Shown here piece by piece: positions 8,816 through 19,076 of a stretch of 64,000 bases of DNA. Numbering within the stretch: the first letter of the stretch is position 1; each line of letters begins with the position of its first letter. Source of the stretch: Agromyces laixinhei (GTDB lineage: Bacteria; Actinomycetota; Actinomycetes; Actinomycetales; Microbacteriaceae). The position numbers and the translations under genes are program-made. The stretch is from contig NZ_CP040872.1 of the NCBI RefSeq assembly GCF_006337065.1, forward strand, positions 1,798,001 to 1,862,000, read 5' to 3'. The notes beneath the pieces are model-generated. The model made no database searches, was not told where the DNA came from, and worked only from the letters and a program-made list of their open reading frames with translations.

Positions 8816-10415
8816 GTGACGCTCGGCGTTCCGTCGGGCTCCGCGGCGCGGGCGAGGAGCTCCTCGATGCGGCCCCTGCACCCCCCGCACCCCGTGCCCG
8901 CTCGGGTCTCGCGACCGACAGCCTCGACCGTCGTGGCGCCGCACGCCGCGGACTCCTCGATGCGGCCGACCGTCACCCCGTTGCACCAGCACACGGTCGA
9001 GGCCGGGGCGAAGGCGTCGGCGTCGGCGCTCGGATCGTAGTCGGGGCCGTCGAATCGGAGCAGCACCGATCGATCGGCGGGCAGCTCGCCGCGCCGCTCG
9101 AACAGCAGCGTGAGCTCGGCCGCCGTGCGCGGCATCCCGACGCTCACGAACCCGGTGAGCGCGCCGTCTTCGGTGACCATCTTCACGTAGCGGAGATGCT
9201 CGGGATCGGCCCATTGCGACACCCGTCGTCGCGGGTGCACGGCATCGTCGTCCCACGCGTCGGCCGAGACGTCGCCGACCGCGACGACGTCGATGTGCTC
9301 GGCCTTGAGCATCACGATCGCATCGCGTTCGGCGGGCGCTGCGGCATCCGCTCGCTCATCACCCGTCGTCGTCGCGATGAATGCCCCGGCGAGCCATTCG
9401 GCCTGCCGCCAACCCGGCCCGACGAGACCTGATGGCACGCCGGGGAGCACGCGCTGCCCGGCGAGCTCGTCGGTGCGTTCGACGACCTGGGCGCAGTCGC
9501 CGATCGCGTACACATCGGGGTCCGTCCAGCTCGCGAGCCCGGCGCCGACGACGACCCCGACCGCCGTGCGAAGACCGGCCAGGGTGGCGAGTTCGTTGCG
9601 AGGGCTCACGCCGCAGGAGAGCACGAGCAGATCGCCGCGCAGTTGCTTGCCGTCGGCGGTGATGACCGTGTCGAAACGGCGAGCGCCGCCGTCGCCGGTT
9701 CGAAACGCCACGGCCTCGGCACGGCTGTGCGCGACCACGGTGACTCCCGCCCTTCGCAGAGCGGCGCGCAGTACCTGCCCGCCGCCGCGGTCGAGGTTGC
9801 GCGGCATCGGGTGCGGACCGTGGTGCACGACGCACACCTGGGCGCCGGCGTGGGCGGCGGCGAGTGCGAGTTCGAGGCCGAGCACGCCGGCACCCAGCAC
9901 GATGATGCGCCTGCGGGCCTGCACTGCGGAGAGGACGCGTTCCGCGTCGGTGAGGTCTCGAAGGGCGGTGATGCCCTCGGGCAGCAGGTCGTCGCGGGCG
10001 ATGAGCTGCTTCGGGTACTTCTGGAGCGAGGCGAGATCGCGGCGATGCCGTTCGACGCCGTCGAGGGTCGGCACGTTCGCTCGCGATCCGGTCGCGAGCA
10101 CGAGCCGGTCGTACTCGAGTCGCTCACCCGAGTCGAGCTGCACGAGCCGCGCCGTTCGATCGATCGAGGTCGCGGCGACGCCGAGCAGCACGCGTGCGCC
10201 GGCCGCCTCTGCGGCGGCCCGATCGCCGACGAGCATTGCTTCGAGCTCGGTGTTGCCGACGGCGTACTCGGCGACGAGCACGCGGTTGTAGGCCTCGACG
10301 TCTTCACCCGCGACGACCGTGAGGGCGATCGACCCGACTTCGACGGCCGGCAGCAACTCCTCGACGAACCTGGCGCCGACCGTGCCGTAGCCGATGAGCA
10401 CGATCCTGAGCGGGG

Positions 10416-10419
<4 letters not shown>
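8809..10419 (-). CDS. FAD/NAD(P)H-dependent electron-transfer subunit of assimilatory nitrate reductase, with C-terminal BFD [2Fe-2S] domain
   Basis: NirB-like pyridine-nucleotide-disulfide oxidoreductase of 536 aa that should pass electrons from NAD(P)H to the molybdenum nitrate reductase encoded just upstream. N-terminal FAD motif LRIVLIGYGTVGARF (residues 4-18), LVLATGSRANVP (about 105), NAD(P) motif IIVLGAGVLGLELALAA (about 165-181) and DVYAIGDCAQV (about 305). The C-terminus is a BFD-like [2Fe-2S] domain with Cys pairs CWCN and CGGC (residues about 480-520). It lacks the siroheme reductase module of real NirB. It starts by an ATGA overlap with the nitrate reductase stop, so the two are translationally coupled. 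The role is inferred from context and domain order. Confidence 0.85.
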
Positions 10420-12527
<2,108 letters not shown>

Positions 12528-12538
12528 CCGGTCTCGAT

Positions 12539-13921
12539 TCAGATCTTGTGCTCGCGAAGGCGGCGGGAGCGCACGTAGACGGTGTAGACGAGCACGAGAA
12601 GTGCGACGTCGGCGGCGATGAAGCCGAGGAACGCGCCGGCGTAGCCGCCCGTGGCCTGAGACGAGATGTTCAGCACCTGCGGAATGAGGAATCCGCCGTA
12701 TGCGCCGATGGCCGAGATGAGACCGAGTGCAGCGGCGGCCCGGCGCTGCGTCGAGACATCGCCCGCACCGGCACGCACAGCGAAGACGACGGGCACCATT
12801 CGATAGGTCGAGCCGTTGCCGATGCCGGCCGCTGCGAACAGGAACAGGAAGCATCCGAGGAAGAGCCAGAAGTCGCCGAGCGGGAGGACGAGCAGCACGC
12901 CGGTCGTGATCACGCCCATCGCGGCGAACGCGAGCATCGTGATGCGCGCCCCGCCGAAGCGGTCGGAGAGCCGCCCGCCGTACGGCCGCGCGAGCGAGCC
13001 GACGAGTGCGCCGAGGAAGGCCAGCGAGATCGAGGCTCCTCCGACCCCGATCGCGGAGAACTCGGGGAACTGGTCGGCGATGAGCTTCGGGAAGACGCTC
13101 GCGAAGCCGATGAACGAGCCGAACGTGCCGATGTAGAGCAGTGACAGCACCCAGAGGTGCGGTTCGCGCAGCGCCGCCGCCGAAGCCGCGAAATCAGCCT
13201 TCGCGCTCGAGATGTTGTCCATTCGGCGGTACGCGCCGATCATGGCGACGAGAATCAGTGGCACCCAGATCCAGCCGGCGAGCGGCAGGTTCAGTGTGGC
13301 GCCGGCGCCGATCGTCACGACGACGGGCACCGCGAACTGGGCGACGGATGCCCCGAGGTTGCCGCCCGCGGCGTTCAGTCCGAGTGCCCAGCCCTTCTCG
13401 CGCTGCGGGAAGAAGTACGTGATGTTCGACATCGAGCTCGCGAAGTTGCCGCCGCCGAAGCCCGCGAGCGCTGCCACGAGCAGCAGCACGCCGAACGGTG
13501 TCTCGGGGTTGCCGACGACGACGGCGAGGAGGATCGCAGGGATGAGGAGGAGGCCGGCCGAGACGATCGTCCAGTTGCGGCCGCCGAATCTCGGCACCAG
13601 GAATGAGTACGGGATGCGGAGTGTCGCGCCGACGAGGCTCGGAATCGAGATGAGCCAGAAGGTCTCGCCCGTGGTCAGATCGAAGCCCGCGGCCGGCAGC
13701 GTGACGGCGACGATCGACCAGAGCTGCCACACGACGAAACCGAGGAACTCGGCGAAGATCGACCAGCGGAGGTTCCGGCGGGCGATCGCCCGGCCCGCGG
13801 TCGCCCACTGTACGGCGTCCTCCGGATTCCAGTTGTCGATCCACCGGCCGGGCCGGGCCGCGAGGGCCGGTGCGGCCCCGGCGGCGACGAACGGGGGAGT
13901 TGCGTTCACGGTGTCGGTCAT
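12539..13921 (-). CDS. narK: Nitrate/nitrite porter NarK (NNP family MFS transporter)
   Basis: Major-facilitator transporter importing nitrate and possibly exporting nitrite. The 460 aa protein begins MTDTVNATPP behind a strong GGAGG Shine-Dalgarno sequence (plus-strand 13924-13929) and has about twelve hydrophobic segments. The NNP nitrate signature GFGGGNFASSMSNITYFFP and the following KGWALGLNAAGGNLG (about residues 155-190) are intact, and the second signature GIGNGSTYRMVP lies near 375. It heads the narK-nasA-electron-transfer operon on the minus strand. The 140 bp in front of it (13922-14061) should hold its promoter; I see one GAAAC element there but not a full GlnR box. Confidence 0.95.
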   Translation of the reverse strand: MTDTVNATPPFVAAGAAPALAARPGRWIDNWNPEDAVQWATAGRAIARRNLRWSIFAEFLGFVVWQLWSIVAVTLPAAGFDLTTGETFWLISIPSLVGATLRIPYSFLVPRFGGRNWTIVSAGLLLIPAILLAVVVGNPETPFGVLLLVAALAGFGGGNFASSMSNITYFFPQREKGWALGLNAAGGNLGASVAQFAVPVVVTIGAGATLNLPLAGWIWVPLILVAMIGAYRRMDNISSAKADFAASAAALREPHLWVLSLLYIGTFGSFIGFASVFPKLIADQFPEFSAIGVGGASISLAFLGALVGSLARPYGGRLSDRFGGARITMLAFAAMGVITTGVLLVLPLGDFWLFLGCFLFLFAAAGIGNGSTYRMVPVVFAVRAGAGDVSTQRRAAAALGLISAIGAYGGFLIPQVLNISSQATGGYAGAFLGFIAADVALLVLVYTVYVRSRRLREHKI

Positions 13922-14061
13922 CGTGCCTCCAGGAAAGGTCGGTCGCGGTCGATCCGGTGTGATGCCGACGTTATTCGCGACGTGTTTCGGCGGCAGGCGC
14001 CGGTCGTGAACGCTGCGTCTCGACCTGCTCACCCGGAGTCGTCGGCGGTGTGAGGCCGGGG

Positions 14062-15192
14062 TCAGACATCGATCCGGTATCCGCGTTTGACGACCGTGGC
14101 GATGAGGCCGGTCACGCCGAGCGTCTGCCGCAGGCGGCTGAGGGCGACCTCGAGGGCGTGTTCGTCGTCGGTGCCGGGCAACGCGGAGATGAGCCGGTCG
14201 CGAGCCACGACGGAGCCGCGAGCCGCGATGAGCGTGCGGAGGAGCATGAGGGCGACGGGCGCGAGCGCGATCCGGCGATCGTCGACCTCGACGACGGCAC
14301 CGCGGAGCTCGAGCGGACCGTGACGCGTGTCGAGCCGCAGCACGCGCTCTGATTCGAGGTGCTCGCAGACCAGCCGGATGAGCGCCCCCATGCGGAATCG
14401 CTCGGGCCGGATCGGCTCGATGCCTGCCGCCACGAGCGGCCCCGCCGTGACCGGGCCGACGGCCGCAGCCACGACCGGTCCGCACATCGCATCGATGAGG
14501 TCGTCGAGCCTGCCCTGCAGCTCGGCCGCGGCGAAGAGCGCGTGCACCGCGGGCGCGCTCGTGAAGGTGATGCAGTCGAGTCCGCCGGTGCAGGCTGCCT
14601 CGATGAGGCGGTCGACCCGTTCGTCGGTCTCGTCGGGCGGAGTCCAGCGATACGGTTCGACGGTCAGCACGCGGTCGTGGGCGTCGCGCAGGCGGTCGAG
14701 CTGCGACGGGTTCAGGAACCCGTGCAGCTGCACGGCGACCGTGAGCCCGGAGGGCATCGTGGCGAGCACCTCGTCGATGAGCGACTCGGTGGTCTCCTCG
14801 GCGCTCATGCCGATGTCGTTCAGGCCGGCGGCGCGGATGCCGCCGCGCGCCTTCGGCCCGCGCACGAGGATCGACGTGTCGGAGAGCGCGTCGACGAGCT
14901 GTTCGCCGAGTCCGGCGGCATCGGCGACTTCGAACCACCGGCGTACGCCGTAGGCGGTCGTGGCGAGGAGCACTTCGGGCCGAGCCCGGATGATCGCACG
15001 GGTGTCGGCGATCACGGGGTCGTCGGAGACGGCGTTCGCCATGCGGACCGTCGGTGCGTGCAGCACCGACGCTCCGCGGCGCTCGAGTGCATCGATGAGG
15101 TCGCCCGAACGTCGATCGCTCGTCACGCCGATGCGGAAACCCTCGAGCTGGTCGTGCCGAAACCCGGGTGGGAGCTCGGTGACGTCGGTCAT
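14062..15192 (-). CDS. nnaR: HemD-like domain/winged-helix transcriptional regulator NnaR
   Basis: Fusion of an N-terminal uroporphyrinogen-III-synthase-like domain (residues about 15-265; IGVTSDRRSGDLIDALERRGA, LATTAYGVRRWF, FTSAPAVHALFAAAELQG) to a C-terminal OmpR/PhoB-type winged helix (about 285-376; LAPVALMLLRTL, ARDRLISALPG, ALEVALSRLRQTLG, VVKRGYRIDV). This architecture is that of NnaR, described in Streptomyces and mycobacteria as a co-activator with GlnR of nitrate and nitrite assimilation genes. There is no receiver domain, so it is not a two-component regulator; the HemD part may sense a tetrapyrrole or act as an enzyme. It overlaps cobA by ATGA and so is made from the nirB operon it probably controls. 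376 aa. Confidence 0.88.
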   Translation of the reverse strand: MTDVTELPPGFRHDQLEGFRIGVTSDRRSGDLIDALERRGASVLHAPTVRMANAVSDDPVIADTRAIIRARPEVLLATTAYGVRRWFEVADAAGLGEQLVDALSDTSILVRGPKARGGIRAAGLNDIGMSAEETTESLIDEVLATMPSGLTVAVQLHGFLNPSQLDRLRDAHDRVLTVEPYRWTPPDETDERVDRLIEAACTGGLDCITFTSAPAVHALFAAAELQGRLDDLIDAMCGPVVAAAVGPVTAGPLVAAGIEPIRPERFRMGALIRLVCEHLESERVLRLDTRHGPLELRGAVVEVDDRRIALAPVALMLLRTLIAARGSVVARDRLISALPGTDDEHALEVALSRLRQTLGVTGLIATVVKRGYRIDV

Positions 15193-15965
15193 GCGCCGAC
15201 CGCCGTGAATCCCGCCGCGCGCCGCATGAGCTCTGTCGCGCCGGCCTCGCCGTCGTGGGCGAGTCGCACGACCTCGCCGATCACGACGACGGCGGGCGAG
15301 GCGACGCGTGCTCGGCCGGCGGCGGTGACGATATCGGCGAGGTCGCCGATCGTCGTGCGCTGGTCGGCGGTGAATCCCCGTTCGATGATCGCGACGGGCA
15401 TCTGCGCCGACATGCCGTGCCGAGCCAGACCGGCGGTCAACGCGGGCAGCGAGTTCACGCCCATGAGCACGACGATCGTGCCGCCGAGGCCCGACAGGTG
15501 CTCCAGCTCGTTCTCGGAGAGCGGCGTGTGGCCGGAGACGACGGTGAAGAGGTGGCTGATGCCGCGATGCGTGAGCGGGATCCCCGCGGCGCCGGGAACG
15601 GCGACGGCGCTCGTCACGCCGGGGATCACTTCGACGTGTACGCCCGCTGCATGGCAGGCGAGCAGCTCCTCGCCCCCGCGACCGAGCACGTACGGATCCC
15701 CGCCCTTCAGCCGCACGACGCGCCGGCCGGCGTGTGCATGCTCGACCATGAGTGCTTCGATCTCCTGCTGCGGTACGGCGTGATGGCCCGGTCGCTTGCC
15801 GACGTCGACGAGTTCGGCGCCGGGCGCGAGTTCCTGCAGCCGCTCGTGCGGCGCCAGCCGGTCGTAGAGCACGACGTCGGCGCGCGCGAGTGCACGTGCG
15901 GCAGCGAGGGTCAGCAGATCCTCCCTGCCGGGGCCGCCGCCGACGAGGGTCACCAGGCCGGTCAT
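15189..15965 (-). CDS. cobA: Uroporphyrinogen-III C-methyltransferase (SUMT)
   Basis: Transfers two methyl groups from SAM to uroporphyrinogen III, giving precorrin-2, the precursor of the siroheme needed by nitrite reductase. Typical 258 aa single-domain SUMT: VTLVGGGPGREDLLTLAAARAL at the N-terminus, DVVLYDRLAP, VRLKGGDPYVLGRGGEE (about 84-100), the PGVTSAVAVPGAAGIPLTHRG motif (about 115-135) and VLMGVN. It lacks the precorrin-2 dehydrogenase/ferrochelatase half of CysG, so that step must be encoded outside the window. ATGA overlaps join it to nirB upstream and nnaR downstream. Confidence 0.95.
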   Translation of the reverse strand: MTGLVTLVGGGPGREDLLTLAAARALARADVVLYDRLAPHERLQELAPGAELVDVGKRPGHHAVPQQEIEALMVEHAHAGRRVVRLKGGDPYVLGRGGEELLACHAAGVHVEVIPGVTSAVAVPGAAGIPLTHRGISHLFTVVSGHTPLSENELEHLSGLGGTIVVLMGVNSLPALTAGLARHGMSAQMPVAIIERGFTADQRTTIGDLADIVTAAGRARVASPAVVVIGEVVRLAHDGEAGATELMRRAAGFTAVGA

Positions 15966-17479
15966 GCGCCGCGCACCGGGATGTTCGGGCCGGAGACGAC
16001 GACGGCATCGCCGGGCGCGTTCACGAACGGGCGGAAGCGCCGGAGCCGTTCCGGGTCGGCGAGGGTTGCGGCCCATTCGTCCTCGTAGGTGTCGACGTGC
16101 GCCGCCATCGCCTGCTCCAGTTCGCCTGCGAGTCCGAGCGAGTCGTGCACGACGACGTCGCGTACGTGGTCGAGCCCGCCCTCGAGGTCTTCGATCCACC
16201 GCGCCGTGCGCTGCAAGCGGTCGGCGGTGCGCACGTAGTACATGATGTAGCGATCGATGTAGCGCAGGAGCGTCTCGTCGTCGAGATCACTCGCGAGCAG
16301 CTGGGCGTGCGACGGTTGGAAACCGCCGTTGCCGCCGACGTACATGTTCCACCCCTGGTCGGTGGCGATCACACCGACATCCTTCGCCCTGGCTTCCGCG
16401 CACTCGCGGGCGCATCCGGAGACGCCGAACTTCAGCTTGTGCGGTGACCTGAGGCCGCGGTAGCGCAGCTCCAGCTGCACGGCCATCGCCACCGAGTCCT
16501 GCACGCCGTACCGGCACCAGGTCGACCCGACGCAGCTCTTCACGTTCCGCAGCGACTTGCCGTAGGCCTGGCCCGATTCGAATCCGGCGTCGACGAGCCG
16601 CTTCCAGATCTCGGGGAGTTGGTCGAGGCGTGCACCGAACAGGTCGATGCGCTGACCGCCCGTGATCTTCGTGTAGAGGTCGAAGTCGGTCGCGACCTGC
16701 GCGATCACCGCGAGCTTCTGCGGCGTGATCTCGCCCGCGGGGATGCGGGGGACCACCGAGTACGTGCCGTCCTTCTGCATGTTCGCCATCGCCCGGTCGT
16801 TCGTGTCCTGCAGGCCGCCGCGGCCGCCGTCGAGGATGTACGAACCGTGCTGCGTCGCGAGGATCGAGCCGATGACCGGCTTGCAGACGTCGCAGCCCCG
16901 GCCGCCGCCGAGGCGCGTGACGATCTCGTCGAACGAGGTGAGCCCGAGCACCCGCACGGACTCGAACAGCTCCTGGCGCGAGAGATCGAAGTGCTCGCAG
17001 AGCGCACGCGATGGCGTGATGCCCGACTTCTGCAGCTCCGACTCGAGCAGCTTCTTCACGAGCGGCACGCATGAGCCGCACTGCATCCCGGCGCGCGTGC
17101 AGCTCTTGAGGGCGCCGAGCTCGGCGCATCCGTCCGCATGACCGGCATGGGCGCCGCCGATGGCGTCGCGGATGGTGCCTGCGCTGACGTTGTTGCACGC
17201 GCAGACGAGGGCCGACGCGGGCAGTTCGTCGCCGGCCGGCGCTTCCATGCCCGATGCGGAGAGGTACGCGGCCGGCTCGCTCGAGAGCTCTGTGCCGAGC
17301 AGCGGGCGCAGCGACGCGTACGGCGAGGCGTCGCCGACGAAGATGCCGCCGAGGAGGGTCTTCGCATCGGAGGTCACGACGAGCTTCTGGTACAGCCCGC
17401 GGGCCGGGTCGGCGTAGACGATCTCGAGCGCATGCTCCGTGTTCGCGAGGGCATCACCGAAGGTCGCGACATCGACGCC
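15962..17479 (-). CDS. nirB: Nitrite reductase NirB, C-terminal fragment (after frameshift)
   Basis: Downstream piece of NirB. It carries a BFD-like [2Fe-2S] domain (CACNN ... CGSC), a second Cys pair region (GGGRGCDVCKPVIG) and the siroheme/[4Fe-4S] nitrite reductase module, with cluster ligands in CVGSTWCRYG (C-x5-C) and FGVSGCARECAE (C-x3-C). The frame is open back to the frameshift and continues the N-terminal fragment without loss: GVDVATFGDALANTEHA. The first ATG in this frame is at 17377, but no good RBS supports it, so without repair of the frame this half is probably poorly made. Joined with the N-terminal piece after removing one base, the protein would be 841 aa, the normal NirB length. 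Overlaps cobA by four bases. Confidence 0.9.
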   Translation of the reverse strand, partial: GVDVATFGDALANTEHALEIVYADPARGLYQKLVVTSDAKTLLGGIFVGDASPYASLRPLLGTELSSEPAAYLSASGMEAPAGDELPASALVCACNNVSAGTIRDAIGGAHAGHADGCAELGALKSCTRAGMQCGSCVPLVKKLLESELQKSGITPSRALCEHFDLSRQELFESVRVLGLTSFDEIVTRLGGGRGCDVCKPVIGSILATQHGSYILDGGRGGLQDTNDRAMANMQKDGTYSVVPRIPAGEITPQKLAVIAQVATDFDLYTKITGGQRIDLFGARLDQLPEIWKRLVDAGFESGQAYGKSLRNVKSCVGSTWCRYGVQDSVAMAVQLELRYRGLRSPHKLKFGVSGCARECAEARAKDVGVIATDQGWNMYVGGNGGFQPSHAQLLASDLDDETLLRYIDRYIMYYVRTADRLQRTARWIEDLEGGLDHVRDVVVHDSLGLAGELEQAMAAHVDTYEDEWAATLADPERLRRFRPFVNAPGDAVVVSGPNIPVRGA

Positions 17480-18488
17480 CCGAGAGCTTCAGCTTCGTGG
17501 CGTCGTCGACGCTCGTGAACTCTGCGCCTCCGCCGAGCAGGCGGTCGGCGACGACCTCGGCCATCGCGTTCGCGGGGGCGACGAGGCCGGTGCAGCGACC
17601 CTCGAAGCTCGCCACCTCGCCGATGGCCCAGATCTGACGGGCGGATGTCGCGCACGCCGTGTCGATCGCGATGCCGCCGCGCGGGCCGAGCTCGAGCCCG
17701 AGATCGCGTGCGAGTTCGTCGCGAGGGCTGATGCCGATCGCGAAGACGACGAGGTCGGCGGCGATGCGGCGCCCGTTCGTCAGTTCGACGCCGACGACCG
17801 CGTCGCCCTCCGCCAGCACGGCGGCGGGCCGGGTGCCGAGGTGCAGCCCGATGCCCTGACCCGAGATGATGCGACCGAGGGCGCGCCCGGCGCCCTCGTC
17901 GAGCTGCGCCGACATGAGCCAGCCGCCCGAGTGCACCACCGCGGTGTGTGCGCCGAGCTTCGCGAGGCCGCCGGCGGCCTCGAGGCCGAGGAGCCCGCCC
18001 CCTGCGACCACGACCTGCGCCGGCCGGCCGTGCGCCGCCGCGAGCTTCCTCGTCTCGGCGACGAGCGCATCGACGTCGTCGATCGTGCGGTAGACGCGGG
18101 CGTGCCTGCTCCCCGGTATTTCGGGCACCGGCGCACTCGAGCCCGTCGCGAAGACGAGTTCGTCCCACGGCAGCGACCGGCCGCTCGACGTGGTCGCGGT
18201 GTGGGCCTCGGGGTCGACCGCGAGCACGCGCTCGCCCGTGATGAGGGCGATTCGGTCGTCGTCCCACATCGAGGGCGCCAGGGTGAGGTCGGCCGTTGCA
18301 TCCGCGAGCCTCGTGCTGAGGGCGACGCGGTCGTACGGCCGCCGCGACTCCTCGCCCACGACCGTGACGCGCAGCCCCCGCCTCGTGTCGCGCGAGGCCA
18401 GGCTGTCGGCGAGTCGGTGCGCCGCGGGTCCGCCGCCGATGATGACGACGTTCCGCACGTCGACATCTGCTCGGGTGTGGTCGATCAT
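17454..18488 (-). CDS. nirB: Nitrite reductase NirB, N-terminal FAD/NAD fragment (before frameshift)
   Basis: Upstream piece of the assimilatory NAD(P)H nitrite reductase large subunit, the FAD-dependent part that accepts electrons from NAD(P)H. Motifs: VVIIGGGPAAHRLADSL (about residues 14-30), DELVFATGSSAPVPEIPG (about 108-125), VVVAGGGLLGLEAAGGLAKLG (about 160-180) and IWAIGEVASFEG (about 288). After DDATKLKLSG the frame runs into a short unrelated RRCRDLR and stops at 17454. The ATG at 18488 has a GGAGG Shine-Dalgarno sequence. A near-perfect GlnR box lies 44 bp upstream. nirB, cobA and nnaR form one minus-strand operon. Confidence 0.9.
   Translation of the reverse strand: MIDHTRADVDVRNVVIIGGGPAAHRLADSLASRDTRRGLRVTVVGEESRRPYDRVALSTRLADATADLTLAPSMWDDDRIALITGERVLAVDPEAHTATTSSGRSLPWDELVFATGSSAPVPEIPGSRHARVYRTIDDVDALVAETRKLAAAHGRPAQVVVAGGGLLGLEAAGGLAKLGAHTAVVHSGGWLMSAQLDEGAGRALGRIISGQGIGLHLGTRPAAVLAEGDAVVGVELTNGRRIAADLVVFAIGISPRDELARDLGLELGPRGGIAIDTACATSARQIWAIGEVASFEGRCTGLVAPANAMAEVVADRLLGGGAEFTSVDDATKLKLSGRRCRDLR
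17478..17481 (-). other. Frameshift site in nirB (C4 run on plus strand)
   Basis: The two NirB reading frames meet here. Codons CTC TCG are followed by GGGGC on the coding strand; with three Gs the text reads TCG GGC GTC GAT and continues the conserved NirB sequence. One extra base in a four-base homopolymer therefore breaks the gene. It may be a sequencing/assembly error or a real mutation. Confidence 0.88.
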
Positions 18489-18515
18489 GGTCGCCTCCGG
18501 GGGTCGAATGAGGCG

Positions 18516-18521
18516 AGCGTA
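18516..18521 (-). promoter_or_regulatory. Candidate -10 hexamer for nirB
   Basis: TACGCT on the minus strand, 27 bases before the nirB ATG and about 10 bases downstream of the GlnR box, where an activator-dependent promoter would be expected. No clear -35 box is seen. Confidence 0.4.
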
Positions 18522-18531
18522 CGATCGCCCC

Positions 18532-18558
18532 GTTTCGACCCTGTTTCGGCGCGGTAAC
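18532..18558 (-). promoter_or_regulatory. GlnR box upstream of nirB
   Basis: Read on the minus strand: GTTAC, six bases, GAAAC, six bases, GAAAC. The first two blocks match the actinobacterial GlnR consensus gTnAC-n6-GaAAC exactly, and the third keeps the 11-bp period. It ends 44 bp before the nirB start codon. GlnR is the global nitrogen regulator of actinobacteria; the site call is by consensus matching only. Confidence 0.75.
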
Positions 18559-18607
18559 CTCCGCGATCCACCGTCGCACGGTCGGTGCTTCGCGATGTGA
18601 GGCCGGT

Positions 18608-18645
18608 TTCACACCGGTGAAACATTCGGATGCCGCGGAGGAAAC
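18608..18645 (+). promoter_or_regulatory. GlnR box upstream of nirD
   Basis: Plus strand: TTCAC, six bases, GAAAC, six bases, ATGCC, six bases, GAAAC. This is the full four-block GlnR arrangement at 11-bp steps; blocks 2 and 4 are perfect, block 1 has one mismatch and block 3 is weak. It also contains a perfect 7-bp inverted repeat (GTTTCAC/GTGAAAC, 18606-18623). It ends 41 bp before the nirD ATG, mirroring the nirB-side site. Confidence 0.72.
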
Positions 18646-18686
18646 ACCCGGAACCTAGCCTCGGAGGCACGAGGAGAGGAGCCGGC

Positions 18687-19037
18687 ATGTCGCTGACGAT
18701 GGAGAGGACCGCCACGTGGGAGCCGACCTGCGGGGTCGACGACCTCGAGCCGGGCTGGGGTGAGGTCGCACTGCTCGGTCGCGCGCAGGTGGCGCTGCTC
18801 CGTCTCGATGAAGAGGAGGTGTACGCCGTGGATCACCACGACCCGCACACAGGCGCTCCGGTGATGGCCAGAGGCATCGTCGGGTCGCGCGGCGACCGGC
18901 CGACGATCGCGTCGCCCCTGCACAAGGAGGTCTACGACCTCGGCACGGGGGAGTGCTTCACCGACGGCGCGCTGGCACTGCGCACTTACCGCACCCGTAT
19001 CGTCGGCGGCATGATCGAGGTCGAACTCGAGCGGTGA
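18687..19037 (+). CDS. nirD: Nitrite reductase small subunit NirD (Rieske-like)
   Basis: Small partner of NirB in assimilatory nitrite reduction to ammonia; it has a Rieske-type fold without a cluster. The ATG at 18687 gives MSLTMERTATWEPTCGVDDLEPGWGEVALL and has a GAGGAGAGGAG Shine-Dalgarno region. Conserved parts include VALLRLDEEEVYAVDHHDPHTGAPVMARGIVG and ASPLHKEVYDLGTGECF; the Rieske Cys/His ligands are not preserved as a pair of C-x-H/C-x2-H motifs, as expected for NirD. It is transcribed divergently from nirB, unusual because nirB and nirD are more often in tandem. 116 aa. Confidence 0.9.
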   Translation: MSLTMERTATWEPTCGVDDLEPGWGEVALLGRAQVALLRLDEEEVYAVDHHDPHTGAPVMARGIVGSRGDRPTIASPLHKEVYDLGTGECFTDGALALRTYRTRIVGGMIEVELER

Positions 19038-19060
19038 GCCCGACCGCGGCGGCGGTGCTC

Positions 19061-19076
19061 CCGGCCGGCCGGCCGG
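19061..19076. other. 16-bp CCGG-repeat palindrome between convergent nirD and map
   Basis: Four copies of CCGG in a row form a perfect palindrome directly beside the map stop codon. It may contribute to termination for both convergent genes; there is no T-tract. Confidence 0.35.

Noticed and set aside
13922..14061. GlnR box in front of narK
   Set aside because: A single GAAAC-like block is present on the minus strand (13984-13988), but the blocks at the required 11-bp steps do not match, so a GlnR site is not claimed.
17454..17490. Programmed ribosomal frameshift in nirB
   Set aside because: There is no classical slippery heptamer, no obvious stimulatory pseudoknot, and NirB is not known to use recoding; a simple one-base insertion explains the break.
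19061..19076. CCGG repeat as a mobile-element end or restriction-linked site
   Set aside because: A 16-bp CCGG palindrome can arise easily at this GC content and nothing mobile flanks it; kept only as a possible terminator.
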